Below are positions 54,673-63,283 of a stretch of DNA of 64,000 bases, one piece after another. Positions within the stretch are counted from its first letter, which is position 1. Every line of letters starts with the position of its first letter. Location of the stretch: NCBI RefSeq assembly GCF_009601505.1, contig NZ_WITC01000036.1:216105-280104 (forward strand), in the 5' to 3' direction. This DNA is from Sinorhizobium terangae. Its GTDB lineage: Bacteria; Pseudomonadota; Alphaproteobacteria; Rhizobiales; Rhizobiaceae. Below the pieces are notes generated by a model. That model ran no database searches and was not told where the DNA came from. It saw nothing but the letters and a program-made list of their open reading frames with translations. The position numbers were made by a program, and so were the translations under genes.

Positions 54673-56180
54673 GCGGCCCTACCGTTCGATTGCGTTTCGA
54701 TGCCGGCCGCCGCGCGCACCAGTGTCTCGGCGGTCAGCTCGGCGCGCTCGAAGCGTCCGGCGATCCGCCCCTCACGCATGACGATCACACGATCCGACAT
54801 GCCCATGATCTCGGGTATTTCCGAGGACACCATAATGACGCTCAGGCCCTCGGCCGCAAGTTCGCTCATGAAGGCGTGGACGGCTGCCTTGGAGCCGATG
54901 TCGATGCCCTTGGTCGGTTCGTCGAGGATGATGACCTTCGGCTTGGTCGCGAGCCATTTGGCGATCACCACCTTCTGCTGGTTGCCACCGGAGAGCGTGC
55001 CGACGTCCTGGTCGAGAGAGGCAGCGCGGAGGTCGAGGCGCGAGGTGTATTCGCGTGCGAGTGCGAATTCGTTGGCGAGCTTCAGAAAGCCGGAGCGCGA
55101 GGTGTGCGACAGCGACGGCAAGGTGACATTCTGGAAGATCGGCATGCCGATGATCGCGCCCTGCCGGCCGCGTTCCTCCGGCACATAGACAATGCCGGCG
55201 CGAATCGCCTCGGCGGGGCTTCGGATCACCAGCACTTGTCCGTCCAGCTTAACCGCGCCGGCCGACGGCCGGGTGATGCCGATCAGCGACTGCATGAATT
55301 CCGATCGGCCGGCGCCGACGAGGCCGTAGAAACCGAGGATTTCGCCGCGCCTCAGTTCAAAGTTGATGTCCTCGAATTCGGTCGGGTGGCGATAGCCGGA
55401 GACGGTCAGCACCGGCTCGCCGATCGCGACCTCCTTCTTCGGATAGACGGACCCGACGGCGCGGCCAACCATCATGCGGACGAGATCGTCCTGGCTCACG
55501 TCGGCGATCAAGCCCTCCCCCACCATCGTTCCGTCACGGAAAACCGTGTAGCGGTCGGCGATCCGGAAGATCTCGTCGAACTTGTGGCTGATGAAGAGGA
55601 TCGCCTTGCCGTCGGCCTTGAGGCGCTCGATCAAGGCATAGAGTTCGTGGATCTCCTTGTGCGAAAGCGCCGCCGTCGGCTCGTCCATGATGACGACGCG
55701 CGCATCGACCGAGAGCGCCCGGGCAATCGCCACCAGATGTTTCCTGGCAATTCCGAGGTCGCGCAGCCGGATCGTCGGATCAAAGTCCGCCCCAGCCCGA
55801 TGCAGCAAGGCCCGCGCGTCGGCATTGAGCTTCTTCCAGTCGATGAAACCGAAACGATTGCGCGGCGCATGGCCGAGGAAGATGTTTTCGGCAACGGAGA
55901 GTTCGTCGAAAAGCACCGTCTCCTGATGGATCGCGGTGACGCCGGCACGCGCGGCCGCAAGAGCAGTTGGAAACGTCGTTTCCTCCTCCGCCACACGGAT
56001 CACGCCGGCGTCGGGCTGATAGATACCGGTCAGGATCTTGACGAGGGTCGACTTCCCGGCACCGTTCTCCCCGACGAGCGCCGTCACCGACCCGGGATAG
56101 AGTGCGAGCGAAACATCCGAGAGCGCGCGCACGCCGGGGAAGGACTTCGATATGCCCTCGAGCGTGATGGCGGGCTTCAT
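54669..56180 (-). CDS. rhaT: Rhamnose ABC transporter ATPase RhaT
   Basis: 503 residues with two tandem ATPase domains as in RbsA/XylG. First domain: Walker A GENGAGKS at 37-44, EPTAALSHKE near the Walker B. Second domain: degenerate Walker A (GLVGAGRSE) but normal signature LSGGNQQKV and EPTKGIDIGSKA. The start at 56180 gives a family N-terminus; a GTG at 56219 is possible, and neither has a strong ribosome site. 284 bp with repeat hairpins separate it from rhaS. Confidence 0.93.
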   Translation of the reverse strand: MKPAITLEGISKSFPGVRALSDVSLALYPGSVTALVGENGAGKSTLVKILTGIYQPDAGVIRVAEEETTFPTALAAARAGVTAIHQETVLFDELSVAENIFLGHAPRNRFGFIDWKKLNADARALLHRAGADFDPTIRLRDLGIARKHLVAIARALSVDARVVIMDEPTAALSHKEIHELYALIERLKADGKAILFISHKFDEIFRIADRYTVFRDGTMVGEGLIADVSQDDLVRMMVGRAVGSVYPKKEVAIGEPVLTVSGYRHPTEFEDINFELRRGEILGFYGLVGAGRSEFMQSLIGITRPSAGAVKLDGQVLVIRSPAEAIRAGIVYVPEERGRQGAIIGMPIFQNVTLPSLSHTSRSGFLKLANEFALAREYTSRLDLRAASLDQDVGTLSGGNQQKVVIAKWLATKPKVIILDEPTKGIDIGSKAAVHAFMSELAAEGLSVIMVSSEIPEIMGMSDRVIVMREGRIAGRFERAELTAETLVRAAAGIETQSNGRAA

Positions 56181-56293
56181 CCGCGATGTGGTTGTATCCT
56201 GCAGCAAGAGAGGGTCCACCAGTTCAGTCGTTTCAATTGGGCGGCGGTCGTTCGTTCAACCGCCTTCGCCGTGAGGCCTCGGCAATGAGGTTG

Positions 56294-56440
56294 CCCCTCA
56301 CCCTAACCCTCTCCCCGCTCGCGGGGAGAGGGGACACCGCAGGCGGCCGCCGGATACCTCGACGTTCGTGAGGGCGAGGCAGCGCCGCTTGTTTCCTTCT
56401 CCCCGCCTGCGGGGAGAAGGTGGCCGGCAGGCCGGATGAG
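56294..56440. repeat. Paired GC-rich hairpin repeats between rhaS and rhaT
   Basis: CCTCTCCCCGC-tc-GCGGGGAGAGG (56308-56332) and CCTTCTCCCCGCCTGCGGGGAGAAGG (56395-56420, read as two arms), followed by the CCGGCAGGCCGG palindrome at about 56424-56434. This CCCTCACCC...CTCTCCCCGC type element is widespread between rhizobial genes. Lying after the binding-protein gene in an ABC operon, it could stabilise the rhaS mRNA or stop part of the transcription. Confidence 0.7.
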
Positions 56441-56464
56441 GGCAACGGCCCCTCGCCTCGCCGA

Positions 56465-57454
56465 TCAGAAGATCTTCGCGAACTCTTCGACGTTCGAGGC
56501 ATCATAGACGAACGGATCGGCCATGGCCCCTTCATTGTTGTCGTCGAGCTTGACCGTGCCCATGCGGCCCATCTTGAGTTCCGCGCCGGGCTTGGCTTCC
56601 GCGCCGCCGATGAGATCATAAGCGATCATCGTCGCCGAGTAGCCGAGGTCGATGGGGTTCCAGATCGCGAAGGATTTCGACGCGCCGGACTTCACGTGGC
56701 CCGCCATTTCGGAAGGCAGACCGAGGCCGGTGACGTTGATCTGGCCGATCTTGCCGGCGTCCGTGACCGCCTGCGCGGCCGCAACGATGCCGACGGAGGT
56801 CGGCGCGATGATCGCCTTCAGGTTCGGATAGGACTGAATGAGCCCCTGCGTTTCGCGGTAGGACTTGTCGGCAAGGTCATCACCATAGACGGTGGCCACG
56901 ACGTTGATGCCCTTATAGTTGCCCTGGACCTTCTTCATTTCGGCAATCCAGGTGTTCTGGTTGGTCGCCGTCGCCGAGGCCGAGAGCACCGCGACGTCGC
57001 CGCCTTCGGGCAGGTTGTCGGCGGCAAGCTTGATGATCATGTTGCCGATGAGCGGGCTCGATGACGGATTCAGGTGCATCAGCCGGCCTTCCTTGGCGAC
57101 GCCCGAATCCCAGGAAATGACCTTGATGCCGCGGTCCATCGCCTTCTTCAGCGCCGGCACGAGGGCGTCGGTATCGTTGGCCGAAACGGCGATCGCATCC
57201 ACCTTCTGGGCGATCAGCGAATTGATCACCTCGATCTGGCCTTCCGCTGTCGTCGAGGTCGGTCCGGTATAGATGACGTCGACATCGCCGAGTTCCTTGG
57301 CGGCTTCCTGCGCACCCTTGTTGGCGGCTTCGAAGAAGCCGATGCCGAGCGCCTTGACGACGAGCGCGATCTTCTTGTTTTCCGCATGCGCGGCATTGGC
57401 CATGAGCGCCACCGCGACGGCGGCAGTGACCATCAGTGATTTCAAAATTTTCAT
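56465..57454 (-). CDS. rhaS: Rhamnose-binding periplasmic protein RhaS
   Basis: 329 residues from the ATG at 57454 with GGAGGAGAGA as ribosome site. Signal peptide MKILKSLMVTAAVAVALMAN AHA-type cleavage near 23. Mature part is a ribose-binding-protein-type fold (KKIALVVKALGIGFFEAANK, INSLIAQKVDAIAVSANDTD, KVISWDSGVAKEGRLMHLNP). Delivers rhamnose to RhaPQT. 123 bp after rhaR, the first transport gene. Confidence 0.94.
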   Translation of the reverse strand: MKILKSLMVTAAVAVALMANAAHAENKKIALVVKALGIGFFEAANKGAQEAAKELGDVDVIYTGPTSTTAEGQIEVINSLIAQKVDAIAVSANDTDALVPALKKAMDRGIKVISWDSGVAKEGRLMHLNPSSSPLIGNMIIKLAADNLPEGGDVAVLSASATATNQNTWIAEMKKVQGNYKGINVVATVYGDDLADKSYRETQGLIQSYPNLKAIIAPTSVGIVAAAQAVTDAGKIGQINVTGLGLPSEMAGHVKSGASKSFAIWNPIDLGYSATMIAYDLIGGAEAKPGAELKMGRMGTVKLDDNNEGAMADPFVYDASNVEEFAKIF

Positions 57455-57577
57455 GACTCTCTCCTCCCTTTGGGCCGCGCGCATTCGGTATGAATGCATC
57501 GGTCCGGCCCCTATCTGCGGCCCGCCCGGCCATGCCCGGGATTGCCGCAACGTCCCACTCCCCTCTCCTCGCCCGTG

Positions 57578-58390
57578 TCAGGCGGGCGATGAAGCACTTT
57601 CCATGTCGACGACGGGCTTCGCCTTGGCGATGACCAGATTGACGCCGGCGCCTTCGAGCATCGCGGCATGCCTGTCCTCGATGCCCGAATCCGTGATCAC
57701 AGTGGCGATGCGCTTCAGTCCGCAAAGTATGAGGCTCGATCGCCTGTGAAATTTCGAGGAATCGACCAGCACGACCAGTTCGTCGGCCTGATCAATCAGT
57801 TTCTGTTCTGCCTGGATCAGAAGCGGATCCGCTTCCATCAGCCCGAGTGGTCCGAGCCCCTGTGCGCCCATGAACATGCGACGCGCATAGAAATTGCGCG
57901 TCACGTCGTTGTCGAAGGGGCTCAATATGATGTTCTGCTCGCGGTAGATCGTGCCTCCCGAAAGCATCACGGTGTTCTTCGAATGCTTGAGCAGGTGCTC
58001 GGCAATTGGGAAGGAATTGGTGAAGACCTGCATCCGGCGGTTTGCAAGAAAATGCACCATCTGGAAGGTCGTGGTGCCGCCGTTGATGATGATCGGCTCT
58101 CCGTCCTCGCAAAGCGCAACCGCCTCCTTGGCGATCGCCTGCTTCTCGCGGGCGTGCAGGCCTTCGTTGACGCTGAAGGGGCGACCGGCGAGACCGACGA
58201 ATTGCGGCGGATTGATCGCCTCGGCACCGCCGCGTACGCGGCGCAGGCGTTTTTGCACGTGAAGAGCGGCGATATCGCGCCGGATCGTCGCCTCGGAACT
58301 GTCGGTCAGCTCGACGAGTTCGGGCACCGTCACGACCGGTTTCTCCTGAACCGCAGACAGGATGATCCTATGTCTTTCTTTTTCGTGCAT
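57578..58390 (-). CDS. rhaR: DeoR-type repressor of rhamnose genes RhaR
   Basis: 270 residues from the ATG at 58390 (GAGGAGCGA upstream). N-terminal DeoR helix-turn-helix (VTVPELVELTDSSEATIRRD, IAALHVQKRLRRVRGGAEAI) and C-terminal sugar-phosphate-sensing domain (IIINGGTTTFQMVHFLANRR, TVMLSGGTIYREQNI, LVVLVDSSKFHRRSSLILCG). In R. leguminosarum RhaR is the negative regulator of this operon. It faces rhaD across a 200-bp control region and heads rhaRSTPQUK. Confidence 0.92.
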   Translation of the reverse strand: MHEKERHRIILSAVQEKPVVTVPELVELTDSSEATIRRDIAALHVQKRLRRVRGGAEAINPPQFVGLAGRPFSVNEGLHAREKQAIAKEAVALCEDGEPIIINGGTTTFQMVHFLANRRMQVFTNSFPIAEHLLKHSKNTVMLSGGTIYREQNIILSPFDNDVTRNFYARRMFMGAQGLGPLGLMEADPLLIQAEQKLIDQADELVVLVDSSKFHRRSSLILCGLKRIATVITDSGIEDRHAAMLEGAGVNLVIAKAKPVVDMESASSPA

Positions 58391-58435
58391 TCGCTCCTCC
58401 GATGCCCCGCATGCTTCCATCACTCCCGAGCATTG

Positions 58436-58506
58436 TCAATCAGTATCAATCATATTTTTTCCTTGTGCAGCGCAATATGAACGATTTTGATCGTTTTTGA
58501 TTGACA
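58436..58506. promoter_or_regulatory. Divergent rhaR-rhaD control region with TGATTGA repeats
   Basis: TCAATCAGTATCAATCA (58436-58452) and, on the opposite side, TTTTGATCGTTTTTGATTGA (58485-58504) hold inverted copies of TCAATCA/TGATTGA with extra TGAT half sites. A TTGACA at 58501-58506 that overlaps the last repeat could be the -35 of rhaD. This fits DeoR-type operators overlapping divergent promoters; no experiment is implied. Confidence 0.5.
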
Positions 58507-58590
58507 TTCGCGCGCCGACCGTGTGATCTGATGCCAATCATGTCGCCGCGGTCCTACTGCCGCCGGATAGCTTACCGGGAGGAATTCAAC

Positions 58591-60690
58591 ATGCTCGACA
58601 AGCAACAGGGCGCTCGCCTGGCCAATCTCTGGGATGAGGCCAAGGTGACAGGGATGAGCGAGCCGGAGAAGCTTCTCTACCGCTCGAATCTTCTCGGATC
58701 GGACAAGCGGATCACCAATTACGGTGGCGGCAATACCTCGGCCAAGGTCATGGAAAAAGATCCACTGACGGGCGAAATGGTCGAGGTCCTCTGGGTGAAG
58801 GGATCGGGCGGCGATGTCGGCACCATCAAGCTCGACGGCTTCGCGACCCTTTACATGGACAAGCTCCGCGCCCTGAAAGGCATTTACCGGGGTGTCGAGT
58901 TCGAAGACGAGATAGTCGGCTACCTGCCGCACTGCACGTTCAATCTCAATCCGCGCGCCGCTTCGATCGATACGCCGCTGCACGCCTATGTGCCGAAGAC
59001 CCATGTCGATCACATGCATCCGGATGCGATCATCGCGATCGCTGCATCCCAGAACAGCAAGGAGCTGACCCAGCAAATTTTCGGCGACGAGATCGGCTGG
59101 CTGCCGTGGAAACGGCCGGGCTACGAGCTGGGCCTGTGGCTCGAAAAATTCTGCCTCGAAAATCCGAAGGCACGCGGTGTGGTCCTGGAAAGCCACGGGC
59201 TCTTCACCTGGGGAGACACGGCCAAGGAAGCCTACGAGACGACCATCGAAATCATCAACCGGGCGATTGCCTGGTTCGAGGCAGAGAATACGGCACCTGC
59301 CTTCGGCGGGGCGGTAAAGCCGGCTCTGGATAGCGCCGAGCGCGCGGCGATCGCCAAGCGATTGATGCCAATCATCCGCGGGCTGATCAGCGCAGCGGAG
59401 AAGAAGGTCGGACACTTCGACGACAGTCAGGCTGTGCTCGATTTCGTGACATCCAAAAATCTCGAACCGCTGGCCGCGCTCGGAACGAGTTGCCCCGACC
59501 ATTTCCTTAGAACGAAGATCCGGCCGCTGGTCGTCGATTTCGATCCGGCCAATCCCGACATCGAAAAGACAGTTGCCGGGCTTTCCGAGGCGATCGTCGC
59601 CTATCGCGCCGACTATGCCGCCTATTACGAGCGCTGCAAGCGCGCCGACAGCCCGGCGATGCGCGACCCGAACGCCGTCGTCTATCTCGTCCCGGGCGTC
59701 GGCATGATCACCTTCGCCAAGGACAAGGCGACAGCCCGCATCTCCGGCGAATTCTACGTCAATGCGATCAATGTCATGCGTGGCGCCTCCGGCGTGTCGA
59801 CCTATGTCGGCCTGCCCGAGCAGGAAGCCTTCGATATCGAATACTGGCTGCTTGAAGAAGCAAAGCTCCAGCGCATGCCGAAGCCGAAGAGTCTCGCCGG
59901 CCGCATCGCGCTCGTCACCGGCGGCGCCGGCGGTATCGGCAAGGCGACGGCCAACCGGCTGATGCAGGAAGGCGCCTGCGTCGTTCTCGCGGACATCGAC
60001 GAAACGGCGCTCGAGGCGGCGCAAACCGAACTGGCCGGCCGCTACGGCAAGGATTTCGTCCGCTCCGTCAACATGAACGTGACCAGCGAGGCGGCGGTGG
60101 AAGCCGGTTTCGGCGACGCGCTCCTCGCCTTCGGCGGCCTCGACATCCTCGTCTCCAATGCCGGGCTTGCCTCGTCGGCAGCGATCGAGGATACGACGCT
60201 GGCGCTCTGGAGCAAAAACATCGACATTCTCACGACCGGCTATTTCCTCGTTTCGCGCGAAGCCTTCCGCATCTTCCGCAACCAGAAGGCCGGCGGCAAT
60301 GTCGTGTTCGTCGCCTCGAAGAACGGCCTTGCCGCCTCCCCCGGCGCGTCCGCCTACTGCACGGCGAAAGCGGCGGAGATCCATCTTGCCCGCTGCCTGG
60401 CACTCGAAGGGGCGTCGGCGCAGATCCGCGTCAACGTCGTCAATCCGGACGCGGTGCTGCGCGGTTCCAAGATCTGGACTGGCGAGTGGAAGGAGCAGCG
60501 CGCTGCCGCCTACAAGATGGACGTGGACGACCTGGAGGCTCATTATCGCGAGCGTTCCATGCTGAAGCTCAGCGTCTTCCCGGAAGACATTGCCGAGGCG
60601 ATCTACTTCCTCGCTTCCGACATGTCGGCAAAATCGACGGGCAATATCGTCAATGTCGACGCGGGCAATGCCCAGTCGTTCACGCGCTAA
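58591..60690 (+). CDS. rhaD: Bifunctional rhamnulose-1-phosphate aldolase / short-chain dehydrogenase RhaD
   Basis: 699 residues. N-terminal class II aldolase domain (about 1-400) with zinc-type histidines in THVDHMHPDAIIAI and ESHGLFTWGDT; C-terminal SDR domain (about 430-699) with nucleotide motif VTGGAGGIGKATA and catalytic SAYCTAK. The aldolase splits rhamnulose 1-phosphate to dihydroxyacetone phosphate and L-lactaldehyde, which the SDR half oxidises towards L-lactate. Known in this fused form in rhizobia and Bacillus YuxG. GGGAGGAA ribosome site. Confidence 0.95.
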   Translation: MLDKQQGARLANLWDEAKVTGMSEPEKLLYRSNLLGSDKRITNYGGGNTSAKVMEKDPLTGEMVEVLWVKGSGGDVGTIKLDGFATLYMDKLRALKGIYRGVEFEDEIVGYLPHCTFNLNPRAASIDTPLHAYVPKTHVDHMHPDAIIAIAASQNSKELTQQIFGDEIGWLPWKRPGYELGLWLEKFCLENPKARGVVLESHGLFTWGDTAKEAYETTIEIINRAIAWFEAENTAPAFGGAVKPALDSAERAAIAKRLMPIIRGLISAAEKKVGHFDDSQAVLDFVTSKNLEPLAALGTSCPDHFLRTKIRPLVVDFDPANPDIEKTVAGLSEAIVAYRADYAAYYERCKRADSPAMRDPNAVVYLVPGVGMITFAKDKATARISGEFYVNAINVMRGASGVSTYVGLPEQEAFDIEYWLLEEAKLQRMPKPKSLAGRIALVTGGAGGIGKATANRLMQEGACVVLADIDETALEAAQTELAGRYGKDFVRSVNMNVTSEAAVEAGFGDALLAFGGLDILVSNAGLASSAAIEDTTLALWSKNIDILTTGYFLVSREAFRIFRNQKAGGNVVFVASKNGLAASPGASAYCTAKAAEIHLARCLALEGASAQIRVNVVNPDAVLRGSKIWTGEWKEQRAAAYKMDVDDLEAHYRERSMLKLSVFPEDIAEAIYFLASDMSAKSTGNIVNVDAGNAQSFTR

Positions 60691-60703
60691 TCCGGAGGCT
60701 GCC

Positions 60704-61996
60704 ATGACCGAGATGATCAGCAAGGCCGTTGTCGAGGCGGAGAATGCGAGCCGTCGGGACGCGCTCAACCGAGACTATGAAAGCCTCGGCGAAAGGCTTG
60801 CCCGCCGCGGCATCGCGATCGACTCCATCAAGGAAAAGGTCGCCGCCTATGGCGTTGCCGTCCCCTCCTGGGGCGTCGGCACCGGCGGGACGCGTTTTGC
60901 CCGATTCCCAGGGCTGGGCGAACCGCGCAACATCTTCGACAAGCTCGAAGACTGCGGCGTCATCCATCAGTTGACGCAGGCGACGCCGACCGTCTCGCTG
61001 CATATCCCGTGGGACAAGGTTTCCGACCTCAAGGCGTTGAAGGAGAAGGGCACGGCGCTCGGCTTGGGTTTCGATGCGATGAACTCGAACACCTTCTCCG
61101 ATGTGCCCGGTCAGGCGCATTCCTACAAGTTCGGGTCGCTCTCGCATAGCGACGCGGCGACACGGCGCCAGGCGGTCGAGCACAATCTCGAATGCATCGA
61201 GATCGGCAAGGCGCTGGGGTCGAAGGCGCTGACGGTGTGGATCGGCGACGGCTCCAATTTTCCCGGGCAGAGCAACTTCACCAAGGCGTTTGAACGCTAT
61301 CTCGACGCGATGAAAGCAGTCTATGCGGCGCTTCCGGACGACTGGCGCGTCTTCACCGAACACAAGATGTACGAGCCTGCTTTCTACTCGACCGTAGTGC
61401 AGGACTGGGGGACGAATTACCTGATCGCGCAGGAGCTCGGCCCCAAAGCCTTCTGTCTCGTCGACCTCGGCCACCATGCGCCGAACGTCAATATCGAGAT
61501 GATCGTGGCTCGGCTGATCCAGTTTGGGAAGCTCGGCGGCTTCCACTTCAACGATTCCAAATACGGCGACGACGATCTCGATACGGGGTCGATTGATCCC
61601 TATCGCCTGTTCCTGGTTTTCAACGAACTGGTCGACGCCGAGATGCGGGGTGCGGAAGGCTTCAATCCCGCGCATATGCTCGACCAGAGCCACAACGTGA
61701 CGGATCCGATCGAGAGCCTGATGACCAGCGCGATGGAAGTCTGCCGTGCCTATGCCCAGGCCTTTCTCGTCGATCGCAAGGCGCTCAACGACTATCAGCA
61801 GAGCAATGATGCGCTAATGGCGTCGGAAACGCTCAAGGCCGCCTTCAGGACGGACGTCGAACCGATCCTGGCGATGGCACGCCTCGAACATGGCGGTGCG
61901 ATCGCGCCGGTTGCGACCTACCGCACGAGCGGCTATCGCGCCAAGGTGGCGAGCGAACGGCCGGCGGTCGCCGGCGGTGGCGGCGGTATCGTCTAA
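60704..61996 (+). CDS. rhaI: L-rhamnose isomerase RhaI
   Basis: 430 residues from the ATG at 60704 with CGGAGG upstream; 13 bp after rhaD. TIM-barrel isomerase with the conserved metal-ligand regions FTEHKMYEPAFYSTVVQDWG, CLVDLGHHAPNVNIEMIVAR and FHFNDSKYGDDDLDTGSIDP. It is the Pseudomonas stutzeri-type rhamnose isomerase, converting L-rhamnose to L-rhamnulose. The C-terminus has an Ala/Gly tail. Confidence 0.95.
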   Translation: MTEMISKAVVEAENASRRDALNRDYESLGERLARRGIAIDSIKEKVAAYGVAVPSWGVGTGGTRFARFPGLGEPRNIFDKLEDCGVIHQLTQATPTVSLHIPWDKVSDLKALKEKGTALGLGFDAMNSNTFSDVPGQAHSYKFGSLSHSDAATRRQAVEHNLECIEIGKALGSKALTVWIGDGSNFPGQSNFTKAFERYLDAMKAVYAALPDDWRVFTEHKMYEPAFYSTVVQDWGTNYLIAQELGPKAFCLVDLGHHAPNVNIEMIVARLIQFGKLGGFHFNDSKYGDDDLDTGSIDPYRLFLVFNELVDAEMRGAEGFNPAHMLDQSHNVTDPIESLMTSAMEVCRAYAQAFLVDRKALNDYQQSNDALMASETLKAAFRTDVEPILAMARLEHGGAIAPVATYRTSGYRAKVASERPAVAGGGGGIV

Positions 61997-62169
61997 TCAG
62001 TTGCGAGCGATTGCGAGCGGTCGCTCCCAACCCCACATCGCGGAACCGTTGGAAGCGTGCACCGGCCGCCGGAAAACGGTGCAAAATCGCCACACGATAA
62101 AATTGCCCCCTATCTGATTTCAAATCCTGATCTATCTTTTCCTATGGATCCACTGGAGAGGAGCGATTC

Positions 62170-62424
62170 ATGGGTATTGAAAGCATCCTGGTATTCCTGA
62201 TCGTGGGCGCGGTTGCCGGCTGGCTTGCCGGTCTGATCGTCAGCGGCTTCGGCTTTGGCCTGATCGGCAACATCGTCGTCGGCATCGTCGGTGCATTCAT
62301 CGCCGGCTATCTCTTTCCCGCGATCGGGATCAGCCTCGGCACTGGTATCCTTTCCGCGATCATCCATTCGACGATCGGCGCGATCATCCTTCTGGTGCTG
62401 ATCCGCATCGTCAAACAGGCATAA
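62170..62424 (+). CDS. GlsB/YeaQ/YmgE-family small membrane protein
   Basis: 84 residues, three hydrophobic helices (about 5-25, 30-50, 58-80) with the GAVAGWLAGLIVSGFGFGLI and GNIVVGIVGAFIAGYLF patterns of the transglycosylase-associated / YeaQ family. These proteins are induced by envelope or osmotic stress; exact role unknown. AGAGGAG ribosome site. 173 bp after rhaI, probably an independent gene. Confidence 0.9.
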   Translation: MGIESILVFLIVGAVAGWLAGLIVSGFGFGLIGNIVVGIVGAFIAGYLFPAIGISLGTGILSAIIHSTIGAIILLVLIRIVKQA

Positions 62425-62493
62425 GCCTGCTGAAGAACCTTTGCGACCTTTGCGCGTCTGGAAGGACGCGCGGCGCTGCAAGCGGAGGCAACT

Positions 62494-62682
62494 ATGACCG
62501 AACTCTATGCCGCAAATATCGAGACGGCCCTCAAAACCTTCATCACCGACCATCGGGGCACGCTGACGCGCGAACAGGCGATTTCGACAATCCTCGAGAG
62601 CTGGTTCGCAAGCCACGGCTATCTGCCGCCGCAGCAGGAAGGCCGGCGTCCCGAAGATCTTGACGCCTCGAACGACGATTGA
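62494..62682 (+). CDS. Small acidic protein of unknown function
   Basis: 62 residues (MTELYAANIETALKTFITDH...), soluble, with a helical N-terminal 45 residues and an acidic, flexible tail (RPEDLDASNDD). The pattern RGTLTREQAISTILESWFAS resembles small helix-turn-helix-like or antitoxin-like proteins but I do not recognise a family. GCGGAGG ribosome site 6 bp from the ATG gives good support for translation. Confidence 0.65.
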   Translation: MTELYAANIETALKTFITDHRGTLTREQAISTILESWFASHGYLPPQQEGRRPEDLDASNDD

Positions 62683-62777
62683 AACACTAACGCCGTCCGC
62701 AGCGAGCGCAATCCCGGCTTGCCGCCACACATTCGCATTTTTCCCGACAACCTGTTTTGCCACACAGATTGCCCCCA

Positions 62778-63239
62778 ATGAGCCTTGCTTCCGTCAAACA
62801 GTTCTTTTCCGAACACGCGCCTGACATCGATGTCATCGAACTTGCTCAAAGTACCGCCACGGTGGAACTTGCAGCCCAAGGCCACGGTGTCGAGCCCGCG
62901 CAAATTGCCAAGACGCTGGCACTCAAGGTCGGAGACGACGTCATCCTGATCGTCACGCGCGGTGACGCCCGGCTCGACAACAAGAAGTACAAGGCCCGCT
63001 TCGGCACAAAGGCCCGCATGCTCGGCTTCGACGAGGTGGAGGCGGAAACGGGCCATCCGGTCGGCGGCGTCTGCCCTTTCGGTCTGGCCAAGCCGCACAA
63101 CATCTATTGCGACGAGTCCCTGAAGGCCTATGACGTCGTCGTTCCCGCGGCCGGCGCGACCAACGCCGCCGTCCATATCAGCCCTGAGCGCATCGCGGAA
63201 TTGACCGGAGCGGAATGGGTCGACGTCTCGGCGCTGTGA
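62778..63239 (+). CDS. YbaK/EbsC-type aminoacyl-tRNA deacylase
   Basis: 153 residues from the ATG at 62778. The YbaK/ProX fold is shown by QIAKTLALKVGDDVILIVTR, GDARLDNKKYKARFG, ARMLGFDEVEAETGHPVGGV and CPFGLAKPHNIYCDESL. Family members hydrolyse mischarged tRNA (for example Ala- or Cys-tRNA-Pro); which substrate this one takes cannot be told. Not linked functionally to its neighbours. Confidence 0.88.
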   Translation: MSLASVKQFFSEHAPDIDVIELAQSTATVELAAQGHGVEPAQIAKTLALKVGDDVILIVTRGDARLDNKKYKARFGTKARMLGFDEVEAETGHPVGGVCPFGLAKPHNIYCDESLKAYDVVVPAAGATNAAVHISPERIAELTGAEWVDVSAL

Positions 63240-63283
63240 AGCGGAACGTAACCGTCGAAACCGTTAATCTCATTCGACTATCC

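Noticed and set aside
58450..60768. 772-codon open frame on the minus strand opposite rhaD
   Set aside because: It is a mirror frame of a GC-rich gene; it has no ribosome site or family motif, while rhaD on the other strand has clear aldolase and SDR motifs.
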